Below, one piece after another: positions 11,814 through 20,870 of a DNA stretch of 64,000 bases. Position numbers and translations under genes: made by a program. Where the stretch lies: positions 1 to 64,000 of the forward strand of contig SCTM01000145.1 in assembly GCA_004297485.1 (NCBI GenBank), read 5' to 3'. This DNA comes from Rhodospirillaceae bacterium. GTDB taxonomy: Bacteria; Pseudomonadota; Alphaproteobacteria; Rhodospirillales; Rhodospirillaceae. The notes below the pieces were generated by a model. That model searched no databases. It saw nothing but the letters and a program-made list of their open reading frames with translations, and was not told where the DNA came from. Position 1 is the first letter of the stretch. Each line of letters begins with the position of its first letter.

Positions 11814-13304
11814 TCAGGCTCTCCAGCCGATGGTCTTGGTTTCGAGATATTCCTCGATGCCTTCGACGCCCCACGCGCGGCCGATGCCGCTGTGCTTGTA
11901 GCCGCCAAAGGGCAGATCGCCGTTGATGGGGGCGCCACCGTTGACGCTGATTGTGCCAGTGCGAATGCGGCTGGCGACACGCATGGCGCGGTCGAGGTCG
12001 GCCGCGACAACCCCACCGGAGAGGCCATAGACGCTATCATTGGCGATGCGGATTGCGTCCTCTTCGTCCTCAAAGGGAATAACGACCAGGACCGGGCCGA
12101 AAATCTCCTCCTGGGCGATGCGCATATCGTTCCTGACATCGACGAAGCAGGTCGGCTCGATGAACCAGCCGCTGCCCTTGTCGGGACGCAGATTGCCACC
12201 GGCGAGAAGCGTAGCACCTTCCTGTACGCCAAGATCGATGTAGCCCTTCACACGATCCATCTGCTTCTTCGAGATAACCGGACCCATGGGGCATGCCGGG
12301 TCGTCGAAATGGCCCCATTTGTCGGCAAAGGCATTGTAGGTGGCCTTCAGTATCGCGACCGCCTCGGCATAGCGCTTCTTCGATACCAGCAGACGCGACT
12401 GCACCGCACAGCCTTGTCCGGCATGAAAGACCAGGATCGACTGCGCCACTTCCATCGCGAAATTTGGCGCGTCATCGAGAATGATCTTCGCCGACTTGCC
12501 GCCCAACTCCAGGAACACCCGCTTCAGCGTATCGGCGCCTTGCGACATGATGCGTTTGCCGATGGCGGTCGAGCCGGTGAAAGTGATGAGATCGACACGC
12601 TTGTCCTTCACCAGCATCTCGCCCGCCATAGCCGGATCGCTGCTGGTGATGACATTGAGCACGCCCGCCGGGAAGCCCGCCTCGGCGGCCAGTTCGCCAA
12701 AGATGGTGCCGGAAAGCGGTGTGTCCGGTGCGGGCTTGAGGATTACGGTGCAGCCCGCGAGCAGGGCCGAGACAACTTTCTCCGCGTTCACGTAAATGGG
12801 AAAGTTCCAGGGTGTGATGGCGCCGACAACGCCGATCGCTTCCCGGACGGTTTTGCGGTGCGTGGTGAATCCCATGGTCTCGCGTGCGCCCATATCTTTT
12901 TCCCAGGCGAGTTGAGGCGCGACATCGAAAAGATCCTTCCAACTGCCGAGCGCCAGTTCGACTTGGGCACGCTGGACAGCAACCAGCGCCGCGCCCACTT
13001 CATGCCTGGCGATGTCGACGAGCCGACTCCGATTGGCGACGAAAAGATCATAGAGCTTCTTCACCAGTTCAAAGCGCTTCGTGTGGTTGGTGGACCAGTC
13101 GGTCGTGTCGAAGGCGCGCCGAGCGGCGGCGATGGCCTCGTTGACATCCTGGGCCGTGGCATCCGCCGCCACGCCGACCGGTGTGCCAGTCCACGGACCG
13201 ATATTGTCGTAGGTCTTCCCGTCCGATGCACGGCGGATCACCCCGTCGATATAAAGCTTGGCTTCGGGCAACACTGTCGACCGCACTGGTTTGATCACGG
13301 ACAT
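11814..13304 (-). CDS. Aldehyde dehydrogenase, NAD(P)-dependent
   Basis: Oxidises an aldehyde to the acid. The 496 residues match the ALDH superfamily length. The active-site Glu lies in [12 protein letters not shown] and the nucleophile is C299 in [11 protein letters not shown]. The oxyanion Asn lies in [11 protein letters not shown] and the cofactor-binding [11 protein letters not shown] motif is present. The ATG at 13304 has a GAGGTGAGAG leader. It is the first gene of the ALDH-SDR pair in the insertion between chvG and hprK. The substrate class is unknown. Confidence 0.93.
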   Translation of the reverse strand: MSVIKPVRSTVLPEAKLYIDGVIRRASDGKTYDNIGPWTGTPVGVAADATAQDVNEAIAAARRAFDTTDWSTNHTKRFELVKKLYDLFVANRSRLVDIARHEVGAALVAVQRAQVELALGSWKDLFDVAPQLAWEKDMGARETMGFTTHRKTVREAIGVVGAITPWNFPIYVNAEKVVSALLAGCTVILKPAPDTPLSGTIFGELAAEAGFPAGVLNVITSSDPAMAGEMLVKDKRVDLITFTGSTAIGKRIMSQGADTLKRVFLELGGKSAKIILDDAPNFAMEVAQSILVFHAGQGCAVQSRLLVSKKRYAEAVAILKATYNAFADKWGHFDDPACPMGPVISKKQMDRVKGYIDLGVQEGATLLAGGNLRPDKGSGWFIEPTCFVDVRNDMRIAQEEIFGPVLVVIPFEDEEDAIRIANDSVYGLSGGVVAADLDRAMRVASRIRTGTISVNGGAPINGDLPFGGYKHSGIGRAWGVEGIEEYLETKTIGWRA

Positions 13305-13489
13305 CTCTCACCTCATCCAATACTATAAGGGCCGATTGACCCTGGCTGCCGTCGGCATGGCTCAAAGGGCGCTTGATCGGGAATTCTGCGGCCGATCGAT
13401 GGCTCTGGGCAAGGGAGGCTGGACCGGGCCGTCGAGATAACGCTCTGGCGGTTTTCGCACGCGCCCGCGCGCCGTCCGCGGCTTGACCC

Positions 13490-14368
13490 TCAACCCAATA
13501 CAAATGCCAGCAACAGCGGCAAAGTCAGAAACGAAATCAACGTCGATATGATAACGATGGCCGCGACATCTTCGGGCCGGGCACCGTAACGCAGGGCGAA
13601 CAGATAGTTGAATACAGCCGCCGGCATGGAAGATTGGATCAACACGGCACCCCGGGCGGCCCCGGTCAGGCCAAACAAATGGACGACCCCAACCCCGATC
13701 GCAAAGCCGATCACGAGTCTGACCAAGGCAAGTCCGGCAAGGCGCGCAGCACCGGTAACTCTGAGCCGCGCAAGCGACGTGCCCAAGGACAGGATCATCA
13801 GTGGAATGGTCATGCCGGCGAGAACATTTACGGTGTTCGCAACCCATACCGGCAGGGCAATGCCCAGTCCCAGCAATGCGAGAACGAGCGGCATGGCCCA
13901 GACCACGGGCGTCGACAGCGACTGCCGCAAGCTGAAGTTGCCGGTGGTGATGCTTGGACCCAGGCTGAATTGAAACAACGCAACGGTCGCGAAAAACGCC
14001 ACGGCGGCGGCCAGCCCCGCATCACCGAAAGCGAACAAGGAAAGCGGGATGCCCATATTGCCGGTGTTGGGAAACATCAGCGCCGGCAGATAGACGCGAG
14101 CGGACAAGCCCCTCGCCCGCAACACGGCAAATCCAAGCACGCCGCCGCCAACGACCACGCATGTGCCGGCGGCCAACATCCGCAGCATTAGATGCGGATC
14201 AGGATGCCGCACCATGAGAACCGACACCAACAGACATGGGGTGCCGACATTGGTCGCCAAGTAGGACACCATGGCGTTGTCGAACGGCAAGCCGCGCTTG
14301 TCCCAGAAATAGCCCAAGCCCGTTATCAGTAGCATCGGTGCGGTGGCGGCAAAGATCTGCGCGATCAT
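13490..14368 (-). CDS. AEC-family (auxin efflux carrier-like) permease
   Basis: A 292-residue inner-membrane protein with about 8-10 hydrophobic helices. N-terminal MLLITGLGYFWDKRG, the NVGTPCLLVSVL segment and the MFPNTGNMGIPLSLFAFG motif (TGNxGxPL) are characteristic of AEC carriers. Family members export or exchange small organic acids and amino-acid-like anions. It sits upstream of the ALDH gene on the same strand with a 185-nt gap, so it may have its own promoter. A role in moving the substrate or product of the neighbouring oxidoreductases is inference. Confidence 0.88.
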   Translation of the reverse strand: MIAQIFAATAPMLLITGLGYFWDKRGLPFDNAMVSYLATNVGTPCLLVSVLMVRHPDPHLMLRMLAAGTCVVVGGGVLGFAVLRARGLSARVYLPALMFPNTGNMGIPLSLFAFGDAGLAAAVAFFATVALFQFSLGPSITTGNFSLRQSLSTPVVWAMPLVLALLGLGIALPVWVANTVNVLAGMTIPLMILSLGTSLARLRVTGAARLAGLALVRLVIGFAIGVGVVHLFGLTGAARGAVLIQSSMPAAVFNYLFALRYGARPEDVAAIVIISTLISFLTLPLLLAFVLG

Positions 14369-14624
14369 GGAAGCTCCGGCGATTCCTTGGCGGACCTGGT
14401 CCCCAGACCACTCCCCGGTTCGTTTGATTCGGGAAATGGTCTAGATTCCGTAGATTAGCGACTTCCTATCGGGCGACCGGAAGGCCACTTTCCCAGGAAG
14501 CGCGCTAGACATACGATAAAGCGCCGACCATGGCCATGACACGCCGGTGCGGATTGACAGAGCAACAGCCCACGCCCACGCTGGTGGTCTTAATGAAGCC
14601 AATCCCCACGGCGGTACGACGACG

Positions 14625-15062
14625 ATGACCCTGTTGCACGCGACATGTGTGGCGCTTGACGGCACCGGCGTTCTGCTGCGCGGCGCCTCCGGTGCCGGGA
14701 AATCCGATCTCGCCCTGCGCTTGATCGACGGCGGGGCCGTGCTCGTCGCCGACGATTATTGCGAGGTAACGGCGACGGCCGGACATCTCACCGCCACCGC
14801 CCCGACCGCTATCGCCGGCAAGATGGAGGTGCGCGGCTACGGTATCGTGGCGCTGCCGGTAGCCGCGAGCGCCACGATCGCTCTGGTGGTCGACCTCATG
14901 CCCGCGGACCACATTCCGCGGCTTCCCGAAACAACCACATGCGTCGTCGCCGGTGTGACGCTTCCCTGGCTATGTATTGATGCCGCCGCGCCATCCGCCG
15001 CCGCACGCGTTCGCCTTGCAGCCCGCTTGACCGTGCAGCCAAGTGAGATGGTCCGCCCATGA
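14625..15062 (+). CDS. hprK: HPr kinase/phosphorylase, short alphaproteobacterial form
   Basis: Phosphorylates a serine on HPr and reverses the reaction, linking metabolic state to PTS regulation. The 145 residues correspond to the C-terminal catalytic domain only, normal for alphaproteobacteria. The P-loop GASGAGKS and the following LVADDY strand are present. The ATG at 14625 (MTLLHATC) is preferred to an in-frame GTG at 14547 because it gives the family N terminus, although its ribosome-binding site is weak. It overlaps rapZ by 4 nt (ATGA), so the two are translationally coupled. Its target HPr is encoded at 16815-17090. Confidence 0.93.
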   Translation: MTLLHATCVALDGTGVLLRGASGAGKSDLALRLIDGGAVLVADDYCEVTATAGHLTATAPTAIAGKMEVRGYGIVALPVAASATIALVVDLMPADHIPRLPETTTCVVAGVTLPWLCIDAAAPSAAARVRLAARLTVQPSEMVRP

Positions 15063-15994
15063 AGCGCCAACAGAAAAACCCGCGCGTATCCAAACCATCG
15101 CCACGCAAGAAAGCCGCCCCCGCGCGGGTGATCGTGGTAACGGGCATGTCCGGCGCGGGCAAGAGTTCAGCTCTCCATGCGCTGGAGGATGTGGGATTCG
15201 AGACGGTCGACAACCTGCCGGTGGCGCTGTTGCGGGCCGTCGCCACCGCCAGCGACGGCACACAACGCCCCGTGGCCATCGGCATCGACGTCCGCACGCG
15301 GGACTTTGATGCGGCTCAGTTGTTGGCGACACGGGATGCCATGCGCAAACGCGGCCTGTTCGACGTCAGCATCGTCTTCCTCGATTGCGACAACGAAGTT
15401 ATCGGCCGGCGTTATACGGAGTCCCGCCGCCCCCATCCCCTGGCCGACGACCGGCCGGTAGCGGTCGGCGTGGGAATAGAACGCCGGCTTCTCGCGCCTC
15501 TGCGGGAAGCCTGCGACTTGATGATCGACACGTCGCGGCTGACGCCCACCGACTTACAGCGCATTCTCGTCGGCCAATACGGCGGCGGGCATCAACGCAC
15601 CATGCACGTTTTTCTCATGTCGTTCAGCTATCGCAACGGCCTGCCGCGAGATGCCGACGTGGTGTTCGACGTGCGCTTCCTGAAAAATCCGCATTATGTG
15701 GCTGAGTTGCGCACACAGACCGGTCTCGATCTGGGCGTAGGGGATTACATTTCCCGCGATCCGGCGCTTGCGACTTTTCTCGACCGGGCCACGGCCATGC
15801 TGTCGCCGCTGCTTCCGCTTTATGCCAACGAAGGCAAAAGCTACCTGACGATTGCGATCGGCTGCACCGGCGGCCAGCATCGTTCTGTCTATGTGGTCGA
15901 GCGTCTGCGCGCCTGGTTATCCGGCCAGGATGTGGCATTTGATGTGCGCCACCGTGACCTGCCGGGCTCGTCCGCCCGCCGGTCCGGGCAATAA
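15059..15994 (+). CDS. rapZ: RNase adapter/nucleotide-binding protein RapZ
   Basis: A 311-residue protein with P-loop GMSGAGKS near residues 28-35, DVGFETVDNLP, the second motif in the middle (YTESRRPHPL) and the conserved C-terminal GCTGGQHRSVYVVERL domain. In E. coli RapZ controls GlmZ small-RNA decay and glmS; in alphaproteobacteria it sits between hprK and PTS genes, and its role there is less clear. A basic N-terminal tail (MKRQQKNPRVSKPSPRKKAA) precedes the P-loop. Coupled to hprK by a 4-nt overlap. Confidence 0.95.
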   Translation: MKRQQKNPRVSKPSPRKKAAPARVIVVTGMSGAGKSSALHALEDVGFETVDNLPVALLRAVATASDGTQRPVAIGIDVRTRDFDAAQLLATRDAMRKRGLFDVSIVFLDCDNEVIGRRYTESRRPHPLADDRPVAVGVGIERRLLAPLREACDLMIDTSRLTPTDLQRILVGQYGGGHQRTMHVFLMSFSYRNGLPRDADVVFDVRFLKNPHYVAELRTQTGLDLGVGDYISRDPALATFLDRATAMLSPLLPLYANEGKSYLTIAIGCTGGQHRSVYVVERLRAWLSGQDVAFDVRHRDLPGSSARRSGQ

Positions 15995-16380
15995 AAGGCC
16001 ATCCCCGACCCTGTTACAAAGAGTACCCATGGCGATATTTCGGCGCAATATCATGAAATATCAAATGGTTAATTCCCTACCGCGCGGCCCTCGCTTTGCG
16101 GGTGCGAATTAGCTAATCTCCGCCGCCGCGCGCCGGGGGGCCCGGCCGGAACGCCTCCGGCAACAGCAGCCTCAGGTCGCGCGCAACGAGTGGTCCTTTG
16201 ATTCTAACATTTGCATCCCGGTTCGACGCGCCGTTTTGCGAATGTTAGAATCAAAGGACCACTAGCAAAATTATCGATCTCGTGGAGCTTTGGCTTTGGC
16301 ATTCGCTTTACAGTTTCACGGTTAGGTAGGTAGCGAATGTCAAATCCGCTCCACTAGACAACAATCGTGTTCATACTCTG
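15995..16380. other. Gene-free gap rapZ-EIIA
   Basis: 386 nt without a credible gene. It holds the long inverted repeat at 16189-16263 and otherwise only short GC-rich stretches. The promoter of the EIIA-HPr-EI operon probably lies in its right part, but no clear -35/-10 pair was seen. Confidence 0.5.
16189..16263. repeat. Long inverted repeat of the TTAGAATC family
   Basis: Two 26-nt arms (16189-16214 and 16238-16263) are inverted copies with one mismatch, around a 23-nt centre. The right-arm core reads TTAGAATCAAAGGACCACT. The same core occurs singly at 3761 and 41973 and in degenerate form at 10939. A transcript would fold into a long, mostly AT-rich hairpin without a T-tract, so it is not a simple terminator. 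Confidence 0.85.
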
Positions 16381-16803
16381 ATGTCACAATCAAAACCGTT
16401 GATCGGCATGGTCCTGGTTACCCACGGCCGGCTGGCGCTTGAACTTGTCGCCGCCCTTGAGCATGTGGTCGGGCCGCAGCCGCAGGTGATGTCCGTCTGC
16501 ATCGGCCCCGAGGACAATATGGAGCAGCGCCGCGCCGATATCATGAACGCGGTGAAGGCCGTGAACGCGGGCGAAGGTGTCGTGGTTCTTACCGACATGT
16601 TTGGCGGTACACCGTCGAATCTGGCGATCTCGATCATGGAGACGGCGCCGATTGAGGTGATTGCCGGAGTCAACTTACCGATGCTGATCAAACTGGCATC
16701 GGTGCGGGGAACCGAGAATTTGAAAACCGCGGTCGCCCAGGCTCAGGAAGCGGGCCGCAAGTATATCAATGTCGCCTCGGCCCTGCTGGCGCAGGACCGG
16801 TAA
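16381..16803 (+). CDS. manX: PTS EIIA component, mannose family
   Basis: A 140-residue single EIIA(Man)-type domain. The phospho-accepting His is H15 in VLVTHGRLAL, and the family motif LTDMFGGTPSNLA is present. No EIIB or EIIC gene is in the window, so this is expected to be a regulatory PTS output protein rather than part of a sugar transporter. The HPr gene follows after 11 nt and the EI gene shortly after. In relatives this trio passes phosphate from PEP to EIIA to report carbon/nitrogen state. Confidence 0.93.
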   Translation: MSQSKPLIGMVLVTHGRLALELVAALEHVVGPQPQVMSVCIGPEDNMEQRRADIMNAVKAVNAGEGVVVLTDMFGGTPSNLAISIMETAPIEVIAGVNLPMLIKLASVRGTENLKTAVAQAQEAGRKYINVASALLAQDR

Positions 16804-16814
16804 GGAGCCGCACC

Positions 16815-17090
16815 GTGACTGACGTACTTCACGGCGAGGCGGAAATCCGGAACGCCAAAGGCCTTCACGCCCGTGCCGCCGCCAAGTTCTGCAAAACCGT
16901 CGAGCGGTTCGACGCCGAGGTTCGCGTTTCCCGTAACGGAACCGAGGTGGCAGGTACGTCCATTATGGGCTTAATGATGCTGGCCGCCGGTCGCGGGTCC
17001 ACCATCGAGATCAGTGCATCGGGCGCCGATGCGGCGGCGGTCTTTGAGGCCCTGATGCTCTTGATCACCAACAAGTTCGACGAGGACTGA
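16815..17090 (+). CDS. ptsH: Phosphocarrier protein HPr
   Basis: A 91-residue HPr. The phosphotransfer His is H18 in NAKGLHARAAAKF, and the regulatory Ser is S49 in GTSIMGLMMLA, the site expected to be phosphorylated by HprK encoded 1.8 kb upstream. Having both sites together with a P-loop HprK supports a working HPr-Ser control loop. It is second in the EIIA-HPr-EI operon. Confidence 0.96.
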   Translation: MTDVLHGEAEIRNAKGLHARAAAKFCKTVERFDAEVRVSRNGTEVAGTSIMGLMMLAAGRGSTIEISASGADAAAVFEALMLLITNKFDED

Positions 17091-17171
17091 CATCGGGACA
17101 TCTTGCGGCACCGGAAATTACGGTAGCGCCTACGGCAACATCCAAGCCAATCAGCGGAAGAGCGTGAGTTA

Positions 17172-18962
17172 ATGGTTAAGTCTCGCACACGCACGCAAGG
17201 CCGGGGATCCGAAGCCAGCCCGGAACGCATCTTCACCGGAAGTCCCGTGGGACCCGGCGTGGCGATCGGCATCGCCTACCGCCAGGACAGCCGGGCGGCC
17301 TTCAATGTTCACGAGCGCGCGATTCCGCCAAACAAAGTCCGCGGCGAACAACAGCGCCTGCTTGAAGCAGCCGCGAAGGCATCAGCGGAACTCGAGGGCC
17401 TGCAAACCGAGGTCCGCCGCATGGGCAACGCGGCCGGCGAGGAACTGGGCTATCTGCTCGACGCCTATCAGCAAATGCTCAGCGGCTCGCGCTTGATCCG
17501 CGGCGTCGAGAAGCGAATCGCCGCCGACTGCATCAATGCCGAGGCCGCTGTCCTCAAGGAAATCGGTTTGATGTCGGAAGCGTTCGCGTCAATGGACGAT
17601 CCCTATTTATCGGCGCGGGCCGCCGACATCAGGGACGTCGGGCGCAGGCTGGTGGCAAGTCTCGCCGACGATGCGCCGAAAGAATCAAAGAATCTGCCCC
17701 GCAATGCGGTGATCATCGCCGACGAACTTTCGCCGGCCGATGCCGCCCTGCTCGACCCGCGGGAAGTCATCGGCCTCGCGACCATGCTCGGCGGCGTCGA
17801 AAGCCACACCGCCATTATCGCGCGCTCCTTGGGAATACCGGCGGTGGTTGCCGCCGCGGACATGATGGACGGCATCGATAACGGCGACATCGTCATTGTC
17901 GATGGCACCCGGGGACAAGTGATCGCGTCGCCCACGCCGGCGACATTGACCGTCTATCGCAAAGAACGGGCGAATTTTCTCAAGACACAAAAGTCGCTGA
18001 AAAAACTCAAGACCGTTCCCGCCGTTACCCAGGATGGATTTGCGATCAAGCTGCAAGCCAACGTCGAACTGCCGAGCGAGATTGACGCGGTGCTCGCCGC
18101 GGGCGCCGAGGCGATCGGTCTTTTCCGCAGCGAGTTCATGTTCATGAACCGCCCCGACCTGCCCGGCGAGCAAGAACAGTTCACTGCCCTCGCCAGCGTT
18201 GTCCGGAAGATGGCTGGCCGCACCGTCACGATCCGCACCCTTGATGTGGGCGCGGACAAGCTGGGCTCGGCGATCGACATGGAACCCGGTCCGAACCCCG
18301 CCCTGGGGTTGCGGGCGATTCGCTTTTCGCTGAAACGGCGCAAACTCTTTCTGACGCAACTGGCCGCCATCTTGCGCGCCGGGGCCCTGGGACCGATCCG
18401 CATCCTCCTGCCCATGGTCAGCGTGGTGGAGGAGGTTCGCGAGGTGCGGCGGATTCTCACCCGTCTGAGCGGACGACTGAAGCGCAGCGGGGTAAAGATC
18501 GCCGACCCCTTGCCACCCCTGGGCATCATGATCGAGATCCCCGGCGCCGCCCTGGCGGCCGATGCCCTGGCGGCGGAGGCGGATTTTTTTGCCATCGGCA
18601 CCAACGACCTGACCCAATACACCCTCGCCATCGATCGTTCCGACGAGCAGGTGTCATACCTCTATAATCCGCTGCACCCGGCGGTGCTGCGCCTGATCCA
18701 GTTCGCGGCGGAAGCCGCGCTGGCGGCGGGAATTCCGGTCTCGGTTTGCGGCGAGATTGCAGGCGACGACCGTTTCACCCCTCTCCTGCTGGGATTTGGG
18801 ATCAGCGAACTGTCCATGGCGCCCGCCAGCCTGCCGAAGGTCAAGAAACGCATCCTCGAACTCAACCTGACCGCCGTGACGGGAAAAGTTCGGCGCATCA
18901 CGGCTGAATCCGATCCGGCGCGGATTCTGGCCCTGCTGGAGGCGATTGGGTCGCAGCGGTGA
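17172..18962 (+). CDS. ptsI: PTS enzyme I (PEP-protein phosphotransferase)
   Basis: Takes phosphate from PEP and passes it to HPr. 596 residues. The N-terminal HPr-binding/phosphohistidine domain has H212 in GGVESHTAIIARSLGIPAVV. The C-terminal PEP-binding barrel has GLFRSEFMFMNR, the FAIGTNDLTQY motif and the catalytic Cys in PVSVCGEIAGD. It lacks the N-terminal GAF domain of the nitrogen-PTS enzyme PtsP, so it is closer to PtsI in architecture. Third gene of the PTS operon, 81 nt after ptsH. Confidence 0.95.
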   Translation: MVKSRTRTQGRGSEASPERIFTGSPVGPGVAIGIAYRQDSRAAFNVHERAIPPNKVRGEQQRLLEAAAKASAELEGLQTEVRRMGNAAGEELGYLLDAYQQMLSGSRLIRGVEKRIAADCINAEAAVLKEIGLMSEAFASMDDPYLSARAADIRDVGRRLVASLADDAPKESKNLPRNAVIIADELSPADAALLDPREVIGLATMLGGVESHTAIIARSLGIPAVVAAADMMDGIDNGDIVIVDGTRGQVIASPTPATLTVYRKERANFLKTQKSLKKLKTVPAVTQDGFAIKLQANVELPSEIDAVLAAGAEAIGLFRSEFMFMNRPDLPGEQEQFTALASVVRKMAGRTVTIRTLDVGADKLGSAIDMEPGPNPALGLRAIRFSLKRRKLFLTQLAAILRAGALGPIRILLPMVSVVEEVREVRRILTRLSGRLKRSGVKIADPLPPLGIMIEIPGAALAADALAAEADFFAIGTNDLTQYTLAIDRSDEQVSYLYNPLHPAVLRLIQFAAEAALAAGIPVSVCGEIAGDDRFTPLLLGFGISELSMAPASLPKVKKRILELNLTAVTGKVRRITAESDPARILALLEAIGSQR

Positions 18963-19257
18963 TCTGTCGTGTCACTCGTTCCTTAAACGCCCTTAGTTCC
19001 GAGGACGACATAACAACGTCTTGATCCATAATGATCTCATCTCGAAAATCAGACCGGGAACAATAAAACCCGTTCTTGCGGTTCAGGTGATGGATCCGGC
19101 CGTTGCGATTTGCCGATCGAAGCATCGGTCAGGAATATCTCGGGACAGCTTCGCCGACACGACAGCTGAGCAAACAGCAGATCTGTGCACACCTCATGAC
19201 GGCAGCTCTGATGTAAAGTATAGAGCTTCCATACCGATTCCCCAGGCCAGGACCATA

Positions 19258-20544
19258 ATGAGTATCGTCGAGAACAAAACACTCATTCGCATTCGCTCCG
19301 AGGTTTGCAACACAGTGCTGGTTTGGCTTCTGGCATGCTCGCTCTTCGCTTTGGGGATTGTGATTTTCCGGCAGCCCGCGTTCATCTCACCGCGCATGAT
19401 TGTTGTGAGTGGCGGGCTTGTCGCTTTTCTTGCCGCTTTGACGCTGCTGAGACGGAACCTGCCCTACGGTGTGCGCGCCGGAAGCGTCATCGTATTGGGC
19501 CTGGCCGGAGGCCTCACAAAGCTTGTGTGGTTTGGCGCGCCATACGGTTTTGTTCCCCTCGCGGCCACAATCATCTGGGGGGCATTGTTTTTCGGAGAGC
19601 GCGGCGGCATCACGGTTGCCGTCATGGTATTTTCATCGCTTGCCGTAACTTATTTCAGCTTCGTGCATGGGCTTATTCCGCCACCAGGAATCTTGCCCTC
19701 GCCTCTGGCGGCGACGACGTGGTTGACCAGCGCCGCGGTACTCGCGGCGACAACGCTTGGTCCCTTGATCGCGATTTCGAGGGTCGGTCAGCGCTTGGAT
19801 CTCGAGCGGCAGCATGCCGAAGCGACAAGCGCCGCCAAGTCAGGGTTCCTCGCGACCATGGGGCACGAATTGAAGACGCCCCTCAACGCAATCATGGGAT
19901 TTGCTGAAGCCCTGGCGATGGGATACGCGGGGCCACCGGATTCAGCACGTTACCGCGAATACACCGGCCATATCCACCGCAGTTCTCAGCATTTGTTGAC
20001 GATCGTGGATGATTTGCTGGAGCTCGCGCGCGTTGATGCGCTTCAGCGCAAAGCCGTGGTCGAAGAACTTGAGGTTGCCGTTGAGGTGAGAAAGGCGGTC
20101 GCGACCGTCGAAAGATTGTCGGCCGCGGCGGGCCTAGAGCTGCGGCAGCATCTTGACGACAACCTTCCACCGATGACCGCTGATCTGACACTGTTTCAGC
20201 AAATTATGATCAACCTGCTTTCAAATGCCATCAAGTTCACGCCCGCGGGAGGTGCCGTGACGGTGACTGCCGGGGCAAGCGCCGGCTATATCCGCATTGA
20301 GGTGAGCGATACGGGCATCGGCATACCGGCGGACCAGATTCCAAAGCTTGGTCAGCCATTTCGCCAGGTGAACCACGCGACGGTGCATCCCCAGGGAGGT
20401 AGCGGACTTGGCTTGGCGCTGGCGAAGTCCTTTACCGAATTGCAGGGCGGAAAATTATCAATTCGCAGTGAACCCGGCGTGGGCACGACGGTGGCGATCG
20501 ATCTTCCAATGGCCGCGCGTCTGCCGGTTCAGCACCTTAGGTAG
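19258..20544 (+). CDS. Membrane sensor histidine kinase, cognate regulator unknown
   Basis: 428 residues from the ATG at 19258 (MSIVENKT), chosen because AGGA lies just upstream and the long open frame before it has no family character. About five or six hydrophobic helices (residues 20-185) form a membrane sensor with no large periplasmic loop. Then HisKA with H203 in FLATMGHELKTPLNAIMGFAEAL, and a HATPase with N-box NLLSNAIKFTPAGG, DTGIGIP and a GSGLGLALAKSF G-box. All catalytic motifs are intact. No response regulator gene is adjacent. It lies between ptsI and a DivL-like pseudokinase, and its text seems less GC-rich than its neighbours. Confidence 0.88.
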   Translation: MSIVENKTLIRIRSEVCNTVLVWLLACSLFALGIVIFRQPAFISPRMIVVSGGLVAFLAALTLLRRNLPYGVRAGSVIVLGLAGGLTKLVWFGAPYGFVPLAATIIWGALFFGERGGITVAVMVFSSLAVTYFSFVHGLIPPPGILPSPLAATTWLTSAAVLAATTLGPLIAISRVGQRLDLERQHAEATSAAKSGFLATMGHELKTPLNAIMGFAEALAMGYAGPPDSARYREYTGHIHRSSQHLLTIVDDLLELARVDALQRKAVVEELEVAVEVRKAVATVERLSAAAGLELRQHLDDNLPPMTADLTLFQQIMINLLSNAIKFTPAGGAVTVTAGASAGYIRIEVSDTGIGIPADQIPKLGQPFRQVNHATVHPQGGSGLGLALAKSFTELQGGKLSIRSEPGVGTTVAIDLPMAARLPVQHLR

Positions 20545-20870
20545 GTCACCCCAATATCGCAGCGGGGGACATACAGCGAGAAGTTAACACCAAAAGTCCC
20601 ACAAGCGGCCGTCGGAAATGTAAACCCGAGCGTCATATTTCAATTTGTACGCTCTGTCCCTTCGCTTTCCGCCAATTGGCTTGCCGCGGCAAGGTTGCGG
20701 CCTTTAACACCCTTTCAGGGTCCAAGGTGTGCGTTTACTAAAACTAATGTCCGCCGGCTTGGCTGCCAGGCGTGCGTGGCGGGCGCGCATGCGTTAGACT
20801 CATCCCGGAATTGAGCGTTGATCTCGGCTGTCCAGGGCCCGTTAACTCTTGGCAGCCGGTAGGGGGTTGT
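20545..20870. other. Gene-free gap before the DivL-like gene
   Basis: 326 nt between the two kinase genes. A small hairpin (ACCCTTTCAGGGT near 20709-20721) is visible, and the right part should contain the promoter of the next gene. No repeat family member or RNA gene was recognised. Confidence 0.4.

Noticed and set aside
10964-12232. A 422-residue version of the second SDR, extended upstream
   Set aside because: The extra 155 residues lie opposite ALDH codons and look like shadow translation; MDFAERYGP at 11767 is the natural SDR start.
11802-13328. A 508-codon plus-strand open frame opposite the aldehyde dehydrogenase
   Set aside because: It mirrors the ALDH gene almost exactly; the ALDH has all catalytic motifs, this frame has none.
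16189-16263. Possible CRISPR or intrinsic terminator
   Set aside because: Only one inverted pair, no spaced direct repeats and no T-tract; treated as a dispersed repeat instead.
18898-19125. Small minus-strand frame (75 codons) overlapping the ptsI end
   Set aside because: Overlaps ptsI, no clear ribosome-binding site, no recognisable family. Left out, though a short peptide cannot be fully excluded.
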